This document shows positions 37,704 to 45,522 of a stretch of DNA of 64,000 bases, piece after piece. The position numbers were made by a program, and so were the translations under genes. The notes under the pieces are model-generated. The model was not told where the DNA came from. It did not search any database and was given only the letters and a program-made list of their open reading frames with translations. The stretch is from Thermoanaerobaculia bacterium. Lineage in GTDB: Bacteria; Acidobacteriota; Thermoanaerobaculia; Thermoanaerobaculales; Sulfomarinibacteraceae. Position 1 is the first letter of the stretch. Each line of letters starts with the position of its first letter. The stretch is taken from positions 31,830 through 95,829 of the forward strand of contig JAMOWA010000057.1 in the NCBI GenBank assembly GCA_027061805.1, in the 5' to 3' direction.

Positions 37704-38657
37704 TCATCGGTTCCATTCCGAAGGGCTCGTGTTGTAGAAGAACGTGATGGTGACACCTTCTCGTTCCACACCCGTCAGGTCGGACGGGAGTGGCCTGAAG
37801 GGTGACGAGAACGCGATGGCGTCGCGGGCTGCGAAGTCCATGGGCGGCTTGCCCGATTCGTCCAGGATCTGGAGACCCGTGACGGTCCCGTCCCGCTCGA
37901 TGTAGAACCGGATCTTGACGACCCCCTGGACACCCAGCATGGCGATCTCGGGAATCCTCCAGTTGCGGCGGATCTTCCGGAGCATGGCCGCGGCGTACGG
38001 GCCCCAGTCGTACCAGCGGGTGTCGAAGGACAGCGCGCCCGGCTCCGCCCTCCCTCCCCGCCGGTCCGGGGCTTCGGGCAGGCCCCCGACGTCCGGGGGA
38101 AGGGACCATGCTCCCGGCGGCGGCAGCTTCAGGGAGGGCCTGGGCTGCGGTTTCCGGGGCTCACCCTCCCCGGCCCCCTCCTCGGCGGGCTTCTCGGAGG
38201 GTTTCTCCTCGCGCGGCCTCTCCTCCTCGGGGCGGGGCACCTCCTGCCGCTGCTGGGGACGTGGCACGGTCTGCTGCGGCGGTCCCTGCTGGCGCGGAGG
38301 GGTTCCGCGGTCCAGCCGCCGCCCACCCTGTGCCCGGACCAGCTGAGGGGTGTTCCCCTTCGTCTCCGGCTTCCGCGCGTTGGGCTCGCCCTCGCCCCCG
38401 TGGGCCCTCCGGTCCATGTCGGACAGCGGGACGGGTTCGTCGGGCGGCTTCTCCTCCTTCTGGTCGGGAAGGTCCACGAGCTCGAACTGGAGTGGCCGCT
38501 CCTCCTGCTGCTGTGGCTGGATCTTGAAGCGCTCGGCCACCCGGGCAGCCGAAGGCCACACCTTCCTCACACCGGGTATGAGCAGGAAAATGGCGATCAG
38601 GTGCAGCAGGAGAGAGATCTCCAGCGCCCTGCGGAATGTACTCCGGTCGTCCCGCAC
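37704..38657 (-). CDS. TonB-like energy-transducing protein
   Basis: 317 residues: an N-terminal membrane anchor (LLLHLIAIFLLI, ~15-26), a long Pro/Glu/Arg/Gln-rich stiff periplasmic region (~45-215), and a TonB/TolA C-terminal domain (WRIPEIAMLGVQGVVKIRFYIERDGTV...) ending in FFYNTSPSEWNR. Together with ExbB/ExbD it would power outer-membrane receptors, none of which is in this window. GTG 38657 lies 8 bases from TAGGGT (38670-38665), so initiation is probably leaderless. Divergent from the M28 peptidase gene. Confidence 0.88.
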   Translation of the reverse strand: MRDDRSTFRRALEISLLLHLIAIFLLIPGVRKVWPSAARVAERFKIQPQQQEERPLQFELVDLPDQKEEKPPDEPVPLSDMDRRAHGGEGEPNARKPETKGNTPQLVRAQGGRRLDRGTPPRQQGPPQQTVPRPQQRQEVPRPEEERPREEKPSEKPAEEGAGEGEPRKPQPRPSLKLPPPGAWSLPPDVGGLPEAPDRRGGRAEPGALSFDTRWYDWGPYAAAMLRKIRRNWRIPEIAMLGVQGVVKIRFYIERDGTVTGLQILDESGKPPMDFAARDAIAFSSPFRPLPSDLTGVEREGVTITFFYNTSPSEWNR

Positions 38658-38733
38658 GGCCCATACCCTAGCAAGACCCGTGCCCGAAAGGAAACCGGAT
38701 CTCGATTCACTGTTCGGGGCGAGGCTGCAGGGT

Positions 38734-38739
38734 TACCAT
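38734..38739 (+). promoter_or_regulatory. -10-like TACCAT, leaderless promoter
   Basis: Ends 7 bases before ATG 38746; no ribosome site between. Confidence 0.5.
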
Positions 38740-38745
38740 GTGATC

Positions 38746-40203
38746 ATGAATCAACCTGCAATCCGTGCGGTCCTCGTCCTGTTCCTCCTGCTGACCGTTC
38801 CGGCCGTGGGGCTGCATGCCGCGGACGAACCGGTGGAGGGCCAGCTGGCCCGCGTCGTGGGCCTCGCGTCGACGTCGCCGTTCCTCCGTGAGCGGGCCTC
38901 GATGCTCCTGGACGGCATCGGTCCCCGTCCGGCAGGGACACCCAACGGCCTCCACGCCGAGGAGCTCGCGGCGCAGACCTTCCGCACCGCAGGGGTCCCC
39001 CTGGTGTTCGCAGAGCCCGTCACCGTGCCGATGTGGCAGGTCCACAGGGCCACCCTGACCCTCGTGGAGCCCACGGAGTACGAGGCCTCCGCCGTGGCCC
39101 TGGCCAACGCCGCGTCCACCCCGCCCCAGGGTCTGCTGCTGGAGGTGATCGACGGCGGTCAGGGCACCCCGGAGGAGATCGCGGCGCTGGGGGATGCCGT
39201 CGACAACAGGGCCGTCCTGGTCCGTTCGGGAGTCCCCGAGGGTCATCGGCGGCTCCACCGGAGCGCCACGTACGAGACCGTGGCCCGGGCCGGTGCGGCG
39301 GCGTTCCTCCACGCGCCTCCGGACCCGGCCTCTCCGGCCCGGTCGGGAACGGTCACGCTGGACGGAACACCCGGTCCCATCCCCGCCCTGGGCATCTCCG
39401 GGCGCGTGGCCGCCTGGCTGTCGCGACTGCTCCGCGAGGGCCGGTCCGTGCGTGTGCGGGTGACGCTGCTGGCCGACCGGGTTCCCGCCACGGCCCACAA
39501 CGTGGTGGCCGAGATCCCGGGCCGGCGCCCGGAGGAGGTGATCCTCCTCGGGGCCCACCTGGACTCCTGGGACCTGGCACAGGGAGCGGGCGACAACGGG
39601 ACGGGAACCCTCGTGCTCTGGCAGGTGGCCCGGACCCTGGTCGAGCAGGGCCTCCGTCCCCTGCGCACCCTCCGCTTCGTCTCCTTCACCGGCGAGGAGC
39701 TGGGGCTCCTGGGCTCGAGGTCCTACGTCGAGCGCCACCGGGAGGAGCTCGGGTCCATCCGCGCCATGGTCAACCTGGACATGGTGGGTGAGCCCACGGG
39801 TTTCGGGGCCATGCTCCAGCCCGGGGTCCTGCCGTTGCTCGGGCATCTCGCCCGGCGGCTGGCCGGTTTCGGCCTGGACCCCGAACCCCTGGACCGGGCG
39901 TGGCTCCACTCCGACCACCAGCCCTTCCTCCTGGCAGGGGTTCCGGTGATCACACTCCGCAGCCGCCTGCGGGAAGAGGTCCGGGACGCCTGCCACTCGG
40001 ACCGGGACACCATCGACGTCCTCGACCCGGGCCGCCAGCAGAGGGCGGCCGCCGTGGTGGCCGCCCTGGCATGGCAGCTGGCCACGGTGGAGGAGCTGCC
40101 GACCCGTTCCCTGGAGCCCGCCGAGGTGGTCCGCCACCTCCACGACGCCGGGATCACCGTGGACGGGCCGGTGGACCGGGTGCCGGGCGGACGCCGGGAA
40201 TGA
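38746..40203 (+). CDS. Secreted M28-family zinc aminopeptidase
   Basis: 485 residues with a signal peptide (cleavage near HAAD, ~27). A PA-like insert (~120-235) precedes the M28 core. Two-zinc ligands are visible in LLGAHLDSWDLAQGAGDNGTG, FTGEELGLLGS (catalytic Glu), NLDMVGE and the late HSDHQPF/ACHSDRDT region. It cleaves N-terminal residues from peptides outside the cytoplasm. Start set by the leaderless promoter. Its TGA overlaps the ATG of the hemW-like gene (ATGA). Confidence 0.92.
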   Translation: MNQPAIRAVLVLFLLLTVPAVGLHAADEPVEGQLARVVGLASTSPFLRERASMLLDGIGPRPAGTPNGLHAEELAAQTFRTAGVPLVFAEPVTVPMWQVHRATLTLVEPTEYEASAVALANAASTPPQGLLLEVIDGGQGTPEEIAALGDAVDNRAVLVRSGVPEGHRRLHRSATYETVARAGAAAFLHAPPDPASPARSGTVTLDGTPGPIPALGISGRVAAWLSRLLREGRSVRVRVTLLADRVPATAHNVVAEIPGRRPEEVILLGAHLDSWDLAQGAGDNGTGTLVLWQVARTLVEQGLRPLRTLRFVSFTGEELGLLGSRSYVERHREELGSIRAMVNLDMVGEPTGFGAMLQPGVLPLLGHLARRLAGFGLDPEPLDRAWLHSDHQPFLLAGVPVITLRSRLREEVRDACHSDRDTIDVLDPGRQQRAAAVVAALAWQLATVEELPTRSLEPAEVVRHLHDAGITVDGPVDRVPGGRRE

Positions 40204-41336
40204 CCGACCCCTCCCCCGGCCCGAAGGGTCTCTACGTCCATCTCCCCTTCTGCGCGAGCCGTTGCGCCTACTGCACCTTCGTGGTCTCCACCGAGCGCCG
40301 GCTCGTGGGGGCCTACGTGGAGGCGATCCACCGGGAGCTCGAGCTCCTGGATCTCCCGGAAGGCACCCCGCTCGAGACGGTGTACCTGGGAGGCGGGACG
40401 CCATCGCTGATCGGCGGAGGGGAGCTCGCCGGGCTTCTCCGGGCGATCCTGGAGCGACACCCGGGGGTCCCCGGAATCGAGGTCACGACGGAGGCCAACC
40501 CCGAGGACCTCACGCCGGAGCTCCTCGGGCTGTGGACGGCCGCGGGGATCAACCGCATCTCCATCGGCGTCCAGTCCTTCGTGGACGGGGAGCTCACCGC
40601 CATCGGTCGCCGCCACGACGCCGCCCGCGCACGGGCCGCCTGCCACCTTCTGGCTCGTGTTCCGTCCGTCACCTGGAACCTCGACCTGATCCTGGGGATT
40701 CCAGGCCAGACGCCGGAGAGCCTCGAGGTCTCACTCGCCGGGGCCCTCGAGGCAGCACCCCACCACATCTCCGTCTACATCCTGGAGATGGACAAACCCC
40801 ACCGGTTGCAGGAGCTGTACCGGAGGCATCCCGACGAGTTCCCGGGTGACGACACCGTGGCCGGGCTCTACCTCCGGGTCCACGAGGTCCTGGGAAAGGC
40901 GGGATACGAGCACTACGAGATCTCCAACTTCGCCCTCCCGGGGGCCGAGGCGCGCCACAACCTCCGCTACTGGGACCGCCGGCCCGTCCACGCCCTCGGC
41001 GTCGGCGCCCACGGCAACGACGGGAACCGGCGCTGGGCGAACCTCGAGTCCCTCGCCGGGTACCTGGAGGCGATTCGCGGCGGCGAGCGGCCTCTGGCCT
41101 GGGAGACGACCCTCTCCCCCCGGGAGATGCTGGCCGAGGGCCTCATGCTGGGCCTCCGGCTCGCCGCCGGCGTGGACCGGGGCTCGGCGGACGCCGGCGG
41201 GGCCTCCTTTCCGGAGTTCGGGAGGATGCTGGAGGGCTTCCTCCAGCGGGATCTCGCGGTTGAGGATGCCGGGAGGATATTCCTGACACCGGAGGGGTGG
41301 CTGCTCTCCAACGAGCTGTTCGCCACCCTCGTCTGA
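40200..41336 (+). CDS. hemW: HemW-like radical SAM protein
   Basis: A 378-residue radical SAM enzyme: CASRCAYC (C-x3-C-x2-C, ~18-25) binds the 4Fe-4S cluster, GGGTPS (~65-70) binds SAM, and the HemN-type C-terminal domain follows (YEHYEISNFALPG...HNLRYW). The length and lack of the extra HemN N-terminal segment fit HemW, a haem-binding chaperone, rather than coproporphyrinogen dehydrogenase. Translationally coupled to the M28 peptidase gene by a 4-bp overlap. Confidence 0.88.
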   Translation: MTDPSPGPKGLYVHLPFCASRCAYCTFVVSTERRLVGAYVEAIHRELELLDLPEGTPLETVYLGGGTPSLIGGGELAGLLRAILERHPGVPGIEVTTEANPEDLTPELLGLWTAAGINRISIGVQSFVDGELTAIGRRHDAARARAACHLLARVPSVTWNLDLILGIPGQTPESLEVSLAGALEAAPHHISVYILEMDKPHRLQELYRRHPDEFPGDDTVAGLYLRVHEVLGKAGYEHYEISNFALPGAEARHNLRYWDRRPVHALGVGAHGNDGNRRWANLESLAGYLEAIRGGERPLAWETTLSPREMLAEGLMLGLRLAAGVDRGSADAGGASFPEFGRMLEGFLQRDLAVEDAGRIFLTPEGWLLSNELFATLV

Positions 41337-41366
41337 GGACGGCTCCCACACCCGGCCCGGCACTGC

Positions 41367-41372
41367 TATCCT
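41367..41372 (+). promoter_or_regulatory. -10-like TATCCT for proC
   Basis: 25 bases before the ATG, leaving a leader with GGGGAGG. Confidence 0.4.
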
Positions 41373-41397
41373 GTCCCGCAGCTTCGGGGAGGAACCC

Positions 41398-42240
41398 ATG
41401 GCACTACGGCACGAGAAACTGGCCTTCGTGGGATGCGGCATGATGGGAGAGGCCATGGTCAAGGGCCTGCTGTCCAGGAAGCTGGTACGGCCCCAGCAGA
41501 TCGTGGCGTCCCACCCGCGTCCCGAGAGACGGGAAGAGCTCGAACGGAACTACGGCATCCGGACCGCCGCCAACAATGCCGAGGCGGTGGAGGGCGCCAC
41601 CGTGGTCACCCTCGCCATCAAGCCCCAGGTCCTGGACGAGGTCCTCGAGGGACTCGAGGGGCATCTGAATCCGGAGACCCTCCTCGTGAGCATCGTGGCG
41701 GGAGCCACGACCTCCCGGCTCAGGGAGGCCCTCTCCACACCCGGTGTGGTCCGGGTGATGCCCAACACACCGGCGCAGATCGGTCATGGAATGTCGGTCT
41801 GGTACCCCACCCCTCCGGTGGATGCCGCGGGCCGGGAGAAGGTCCGGACGATCCTCTCGGCCCTGGGCGCGGATGAGATCGTCCACCACGAGGATGAGAT
41901 CGACATGGCCACGGCACTGAGCGGAACGGGGCCCGCCTACGTCTTCCTGTTCATGGAGGCCCTCATCGAGGCCGGGGTCCACCTGGGGTTCTCCCGCCGC
42001 GTGGCAGCGCGCCTGGTCCACCAGACCATGCTGGGTGCCGTGGAGTTCGCCATGGAGGCCCCGGAGCACGTGGCCCGCCTGAGGAACCAGGTCACCTCGC
42101 CCGGCGGAACCACGGCCGAGGCGCTCTACCAGCTGGAACGGGGCCGCCTCCGTACGGTCCTCTCTGACGCCGTCTGGGCGGCCTACCGCCGCGGACTGGA
42201 GCTGGGGGGCAGGAAAACGGACCGCAACCCGGGAAGCTGA
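41398..42240 (+). CDS. proC: Pyrroline-5-carboxylate reductase
   Basis: 280 residues, last step of proline synthesis. The N-terminal NAD(P) fold begins AFVGCGMMGEAM (~9-20), with LAIKPQVL and VRVMPNTPAQIGHG in the middle. The C-terminal dimer domain has LSGTGPAYVFLFMEALIEAGVHLG and SPGGTTAEAL. GGGGAGGAACCC precedes the ATG. Confidence 0.96.
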   Translation: MALRHEKLAFVGCGMMGEAMVKGLLSRKLVRPQQIVASHPRPERREELERNYGIRTAANNAEAVEGATVVTLAIKPQVLDEVLEGLEGHLNPETLLVSIVAGATTSRLREALSTPGVVRVMPNTPAQIGHGMSVWYPTPPVDAAGREKVRTILSALGADEIVHHEDEIDMATALSGTGPAYVFLFMEALIEAGVHLGFSRRVAARLVHQTMLGAVEFAMEAPEHVARLRNQVTSPGGTTAEALYQLERGRLRTVLSDAVWAAYRRGLELGGRKTDRNPGS

Positions 42241-42296
42241 CATACGCTGACGCACCACGGACGGGATCGCTCCCAACGAGTGCTCAAGGACCGAAA

Positions 42297-42328
42297 AGCT
42301 TGTCACTATTCTTCACAAGCTCTATACT
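42297..42328 (+). promoter_or_regulatory. Strong promoter with palindromic operator, citrate synthase
   Basis: TTGTCA (42300-42305), 17 bp, TATACT (42323-42328). Inverted arms AGCTTGT (42297-42303) and ACAAGCT (42315-42321) overlap the -35 and abut the -10, an ideal repressor site. The 5' leader to ATG 42458 would be about 120 bases. Confidence 0.8.
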
Positions 42329-42457
42329 CTGCGTGTGAGTGTGTACCCCGTCACCCACCGTCAACAGATCCGGCGCAGGGCCGCCACACGGGTCGGGCCA
42401 TCACGGTCACGCCCCCGCCCGGCCTGAGGCGCCACGAGGACAACCAAGGAGGGAACG

Positions 42458-43762
42458 ATGTCCAAGCTGAAAGAGAAACTCGTCCAGAAGATCGAGGCCC
42501 ACCGCCCCAGGACCACGCGCCTGCTCAAGGAGTACGGCGACGTCAAGCTCAGCGAGGTCTCCATCGCCCAGGCCATCGGCGGCATCCGTGGCGTCAAGTG
42601 CCTCGTGACGGACATCTCCTACCTGGACCCCTTCGAGGGCATCCGGTTCCGCGGCATGACCATCCCCGAGACCTTCGCCGCGCTGCCCAAGCCTCCGGGA
42701 TCCGATTACCCCTATGTGGAGGCCCACTGGTACCTGCTGCTCACCGGTGACGTCCCCACCGAGGAGGAGACCCTCGAGATCGTGAAGGAGTTCAAGGAGC
42801 GGGCCAAGGTTCCCGAGTACGTGTTCGACATGCTCCGGGCCCTCCCCGAGGACACCCATCCCATGAGCATGTTCTCCGCGGCCATCGTGGCCATGCAGCG
42901 CGAGTCGATCTTCGCGAAGCGCTACAACGAGGGCATGTCCAAGATGGAGTACTGGGATCCCATGTACGAGGACGCCTCCAACCTCCTGGCACGGCTCCCC
43001 GTCATCGCCGCCTTCATCTACCGTCACAAGTACAAGGGTGGCGACATCATCCCGCCCAACCCCGACCTGGACTTCGGCGCCAACTTCGCCCACATGATGG
43101 GCATCGATCCGCCCTACGACGACGTGGCGCGCATGTACTTCATCCTGCACTCCGACCACGAGTCGGGCAACGTCTCGGCTCACACCACGCACCTGGTGGC
43201 GTCGGCACTCTCCGACGCCTACTACGCCCTCTCGGCGGGCATCAACGGCCTGGCGGGCCCGCTCCATGGCCTGGCCAACCAGGAGGTGCTGCGCTGGACC
43301 CAGAACTTCATGGAGAAGCTCGGCGGCAAGCTCCCCACCAAGGAGCAGCTGGAGCAGGCCCTGTGGGACACGCTCAACAGCGGCCAGGTGATCCCGGGTT
43401 ACGGCCACGCGGTGCTCCGCAAGACCGATCCGCGGTACACCGCACAGCGCGAGTTCTGCCTCAAGCACCTCCCCGACTACCCGCTCTTCAAGCTCATCAG
43501 CATGATCTACGAGGTGACCCCGCCCATCCTCCAGAAGCACGGCAAGGCCAAGAACCCCTGGCCCAACGTGGACGCCCAGTCCGGTGTGGTGCAGTGGTAC
43601 TACGGCGTCACCGAGTACGACTTCTACACCGTGCTCTTCGGCGTCGGCCGCGCCATGGGCGTGCTGGCCAACATCACCTGGGACCGCGCCCTGGGCTACC
43701 CCATCGAGCGTCCCAAGTCCGTCACCACCGACATGCTGGAGGAGGTGGCCGGCATCAAGTAG
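42458..43762 (+). CDS. Citrate synthase, mitochondrial-type
   Basis: 434 residues, longer than GltA and closer to the eukaryotic/mitochondrial class. Conserved RGMTIPETFAALP, HSDHESGNVSAHTTHLV (active-site His region), GLAGPLHGLANQE, PGYGHAVLRKTDPR (second His) and VDAQSGVV (catalytic Asp). Condenses acetyl-CoA with oxaloacetate. AAGGAGGGAACG precedes the ATG. It has its own regulated promoter and a good terminator, so it is a single-gene unit. Confidence 0.95.
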   Translation: MSKLKEKLVQKIEAHRPRTTRLLKEYGDVKLSEVSIAQAIGGIRGVKCLVTDISYLDPFEGIRFRGMTIPETFAALPKPPGSDYPYVEAHWYLLLTGDVPTEEETLEIVKEFKERAKVPEYVFDMLRALPEDTHPMSMFSAAIVAMQRESIFAKRYNEGMSKMEYWDPMYEDASNLLARLPVIAAFIYRHKYKGGDIIPPNPDLDFGANFAHMMGIDPPYDDVARMYFILHSDHESGNVSAHTTHLVASALSDAYYALSAGINGLAGPLHGLANQEVLRWTQNFMEKLGGKLPTKEQLEQALWDTLNSGQVIPGYGHAVLRKTDPRYTAQREFCLKHLPDYPLFKLISMIYEVTPPILQKHGKAKNPWPNVDAQSGVVQWYYGVTEYDFYTVLFGVGRAMGVLANITWDRALGYPIERPKSVTTDMLEEVAGIK

Positions 43763-43786
43763 GCCGCGACCTGCATCGATGCTCCG

Positions 43787-43812
43787 GGGGGCGCCTCGCG
43801 GCGCCCCCTTCG
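43787..43812 (+). terminator. Terminator after citrate synthase
   Basis: Perfect 9-bp stem GGGGGCGCC-TCGC-GGCGCCCCC followed by TTCGTCGTC, 25 bases after the stop. Confidence 0.7.
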
Positions 43813-43934
43813 TCGTCTCCACGACACGGTCTTTCGCCTCCGTGCACGAAGGTGTCGCGTCCGGGCAAGCGAGGGAGGTCACGGGACGGCATGCTCGTCC
43901 GTGATGCTCACGGGCGGAACGGAAGGAGGCTGCC

Positions 43935-45455
43935 ATGGACCACTCCGGGTGGAGGCATCCGGTCGCGACCCGCTGCGGATGTCCGGCCGGCACGCGATGG
44001 ATCGCGCTGGTTCCCCTGGTTCTGGGGCTCGCCATCCCCGGGGCCGCCGGCCGTCTCGACCCCGGGAGCCTCGACTACCTGGGAGCGTTCCGGCTCCCCG
44101 GCACCGGCGGCGACACGCCGGCCTCGTGGGACTGGGGCGGCCAGGCCATGACGTACGTCCCGGACGGCGATCCCTCCGGACCGGACGATGGATTCCCGGG
44201 GTCCCTCGTCGTCACGGGCACCGCGACGGAGAACTGGGTGTCCGAGGTCTCCATCCCGGCCCCGGTCCGCTCCGCCGACCCCGGGGCGCTGCCGGAGGCC
44301 ACCACCCTCCAGCCCTTCGCCGACGTGCGCCAGGGGCTCTTCCCCGCCTTCGTGGAGCTGCCCCGGGTGGGCCTGGAGTACCTCCCGCCACGGGCCGGGC
44401 AGACCTCGGGCCACCTCTACCTGGCCTGGGGCCAGCACTACCACGAGGACCCCGACCTCGAGGTGGCCCCGACCCACGGCCGCTGCGAGATGGACCTCAC
44501 CGATCCGCAGACCCGGGGGCCCTGGTGGGTGGGCACGGCCGCCGCCAACCGGGAGGGGTTCATCTACGCGGTGAACGACTACCTCTTCGCGATCCCGGAC
44601 GGGTGGGCCGCCGAGCACACCGGGGGGCGCGCACTGGCCACGGGGAGGTTCCGGGACGGGGGCTGGTCGGGCATGGGGCCCGGCCTCGTGGCCATCGGTC
44701 CCTGGCTGGACGGCGACCCGCCGGGAACACCGCCGCCACCCGGCACGGAGCTCACCCACGTGGACCTGCTGCGCTACTCCACGGTGGGAAGCGGAGACGA
44801 CCACCGCCTCCAGGGCTACAGCCCCGCCGACGGCTGGGGTGGTGGTGCCTGGCTCACCGCCGACGGCGATGCCGCCGTGGTCTTCGTGGGCACCAGGGCC
44901 TCGGGCTACACCTGGTACGGCTTCTTCACGCCCGGGGGCGTGGGAGCACCGCCGCTCTACCCCGAGGGCGCGCCCTGCCCCTACATGGTGGGCGACCTCA
45001 TGTGCGTCCAGCCCGACGGCGAGACGCCCTGCACGGAGGCGGACCTCGCTCCCTGCGCCGGAGCGCCCGTGGAGGAGGAGAGCCGGGGCTGGTGGGCCTC
45101 CCGCTTCGATGCGGTGCTCCTCTTCTACGACACGTCGGATCTCTCCGCGGTCGCAGCCGGGACAATGGAACCCTGGGAACCCCAGCCCTACGCCAGCCTG
45201 GACGTGGACTCCTCCCTCCTTCTCCCCGATCCCCCACCCGACGTGGCGGTCTACATGGGCTCCGGCCCCCAGCGCCAGTACCGGCTCGGGGCCGCGGCCT
45301 TCGACAGGGAGCGGGGCCTGCTGTACGTGCTGGAACCCTTCGGCCACGCGTACGAGCCCGTGGTCCACGTGTGGCGGGTCCGGAGCGGCGGCCCCCCCGT
45401 CGTGACGGCCCCGCTCCCGAGGCGGAGCAGGGGCAGGGTCCTCCCAGAGCGCTGA
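43935..45455 (+). CDS. Secreted protein of unknown function
   Basis: 506 residues: basic N-terminus, hydrophobic segment ending AIPGAAG (~39), then a beta-rich, Trp/Gly/Pro-rich protein with several Cys (~325-365: CPYMVGDLMCVQ, PCTEADLAPC). Repeated phrases such as GGQAMTYVPDGD, GHLYLAWGQHY and LYVLEPFGHAYEPVVHVWRV look like propeller blades, so a propeller fold is likely but not proven. AAGGAGG precedes the ATG. It is followed 67 bases later by another large secreted protein; the pair may work together. Confidence 0.75.
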   Translation: MDHSGWRHPVATRCGCPAGTRWIALVPLVLGLAIPGAAGRLDPGSLDYLGAFRLPGTGGDTPASWDWGGQAMTYVPDGDPSGPDDGFPGSLVVTGTATENWVSEVSIPAPVRSADPGALPEATTLQPFADVRQGLFPAFVELPRVGLEYLPPRAGQTSGHLYLAWGQHYHEDPDLEVAPTHGRCEMDLTDPQTRGPWWVGTAAANREGFIYAVNDYLFAIPDGWAAEHTGGRALATGRFRDGGWSGMGPGLVAIGPWLDGDPPGTPPPPGTELTHVDLLRYSTVGSGDDHRLQGYSPADGWGGGAWLTADGDAAVVFVGTRASGYTWYGFFTPGGVGAPPLYPEGAPCPYMVGDLMCVQPDGETPCTEADLAPCAGAPVEEESRGWWASRFDAVLLFYDTSDLSAVAAGTMEPWEPQPYASLDVDSSLLLPDPPPDVAVYMGSGPQRQYRLGAAAFDRERGLLYVLEPFGHAYEPVVHVWRVRSGGPPVVTAPLPRRSRGRVLPER

Positions 45456-45511
45456 CCCGATCCCGTTCCGGCGGTGACGCGGGTCGCCGCCGGCGCGACC
45501 CCAGGACGCGG

Positions 45512-45517
45512 TACCAT
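45512..45517 (+). promoter_or_regulatory. -10-like TACCAT, leaderless promoter
   Basis: Ends 6 bases before ATG 45523. Confidence 0.4.
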
Positions 45518-45522
45518 CGGGC

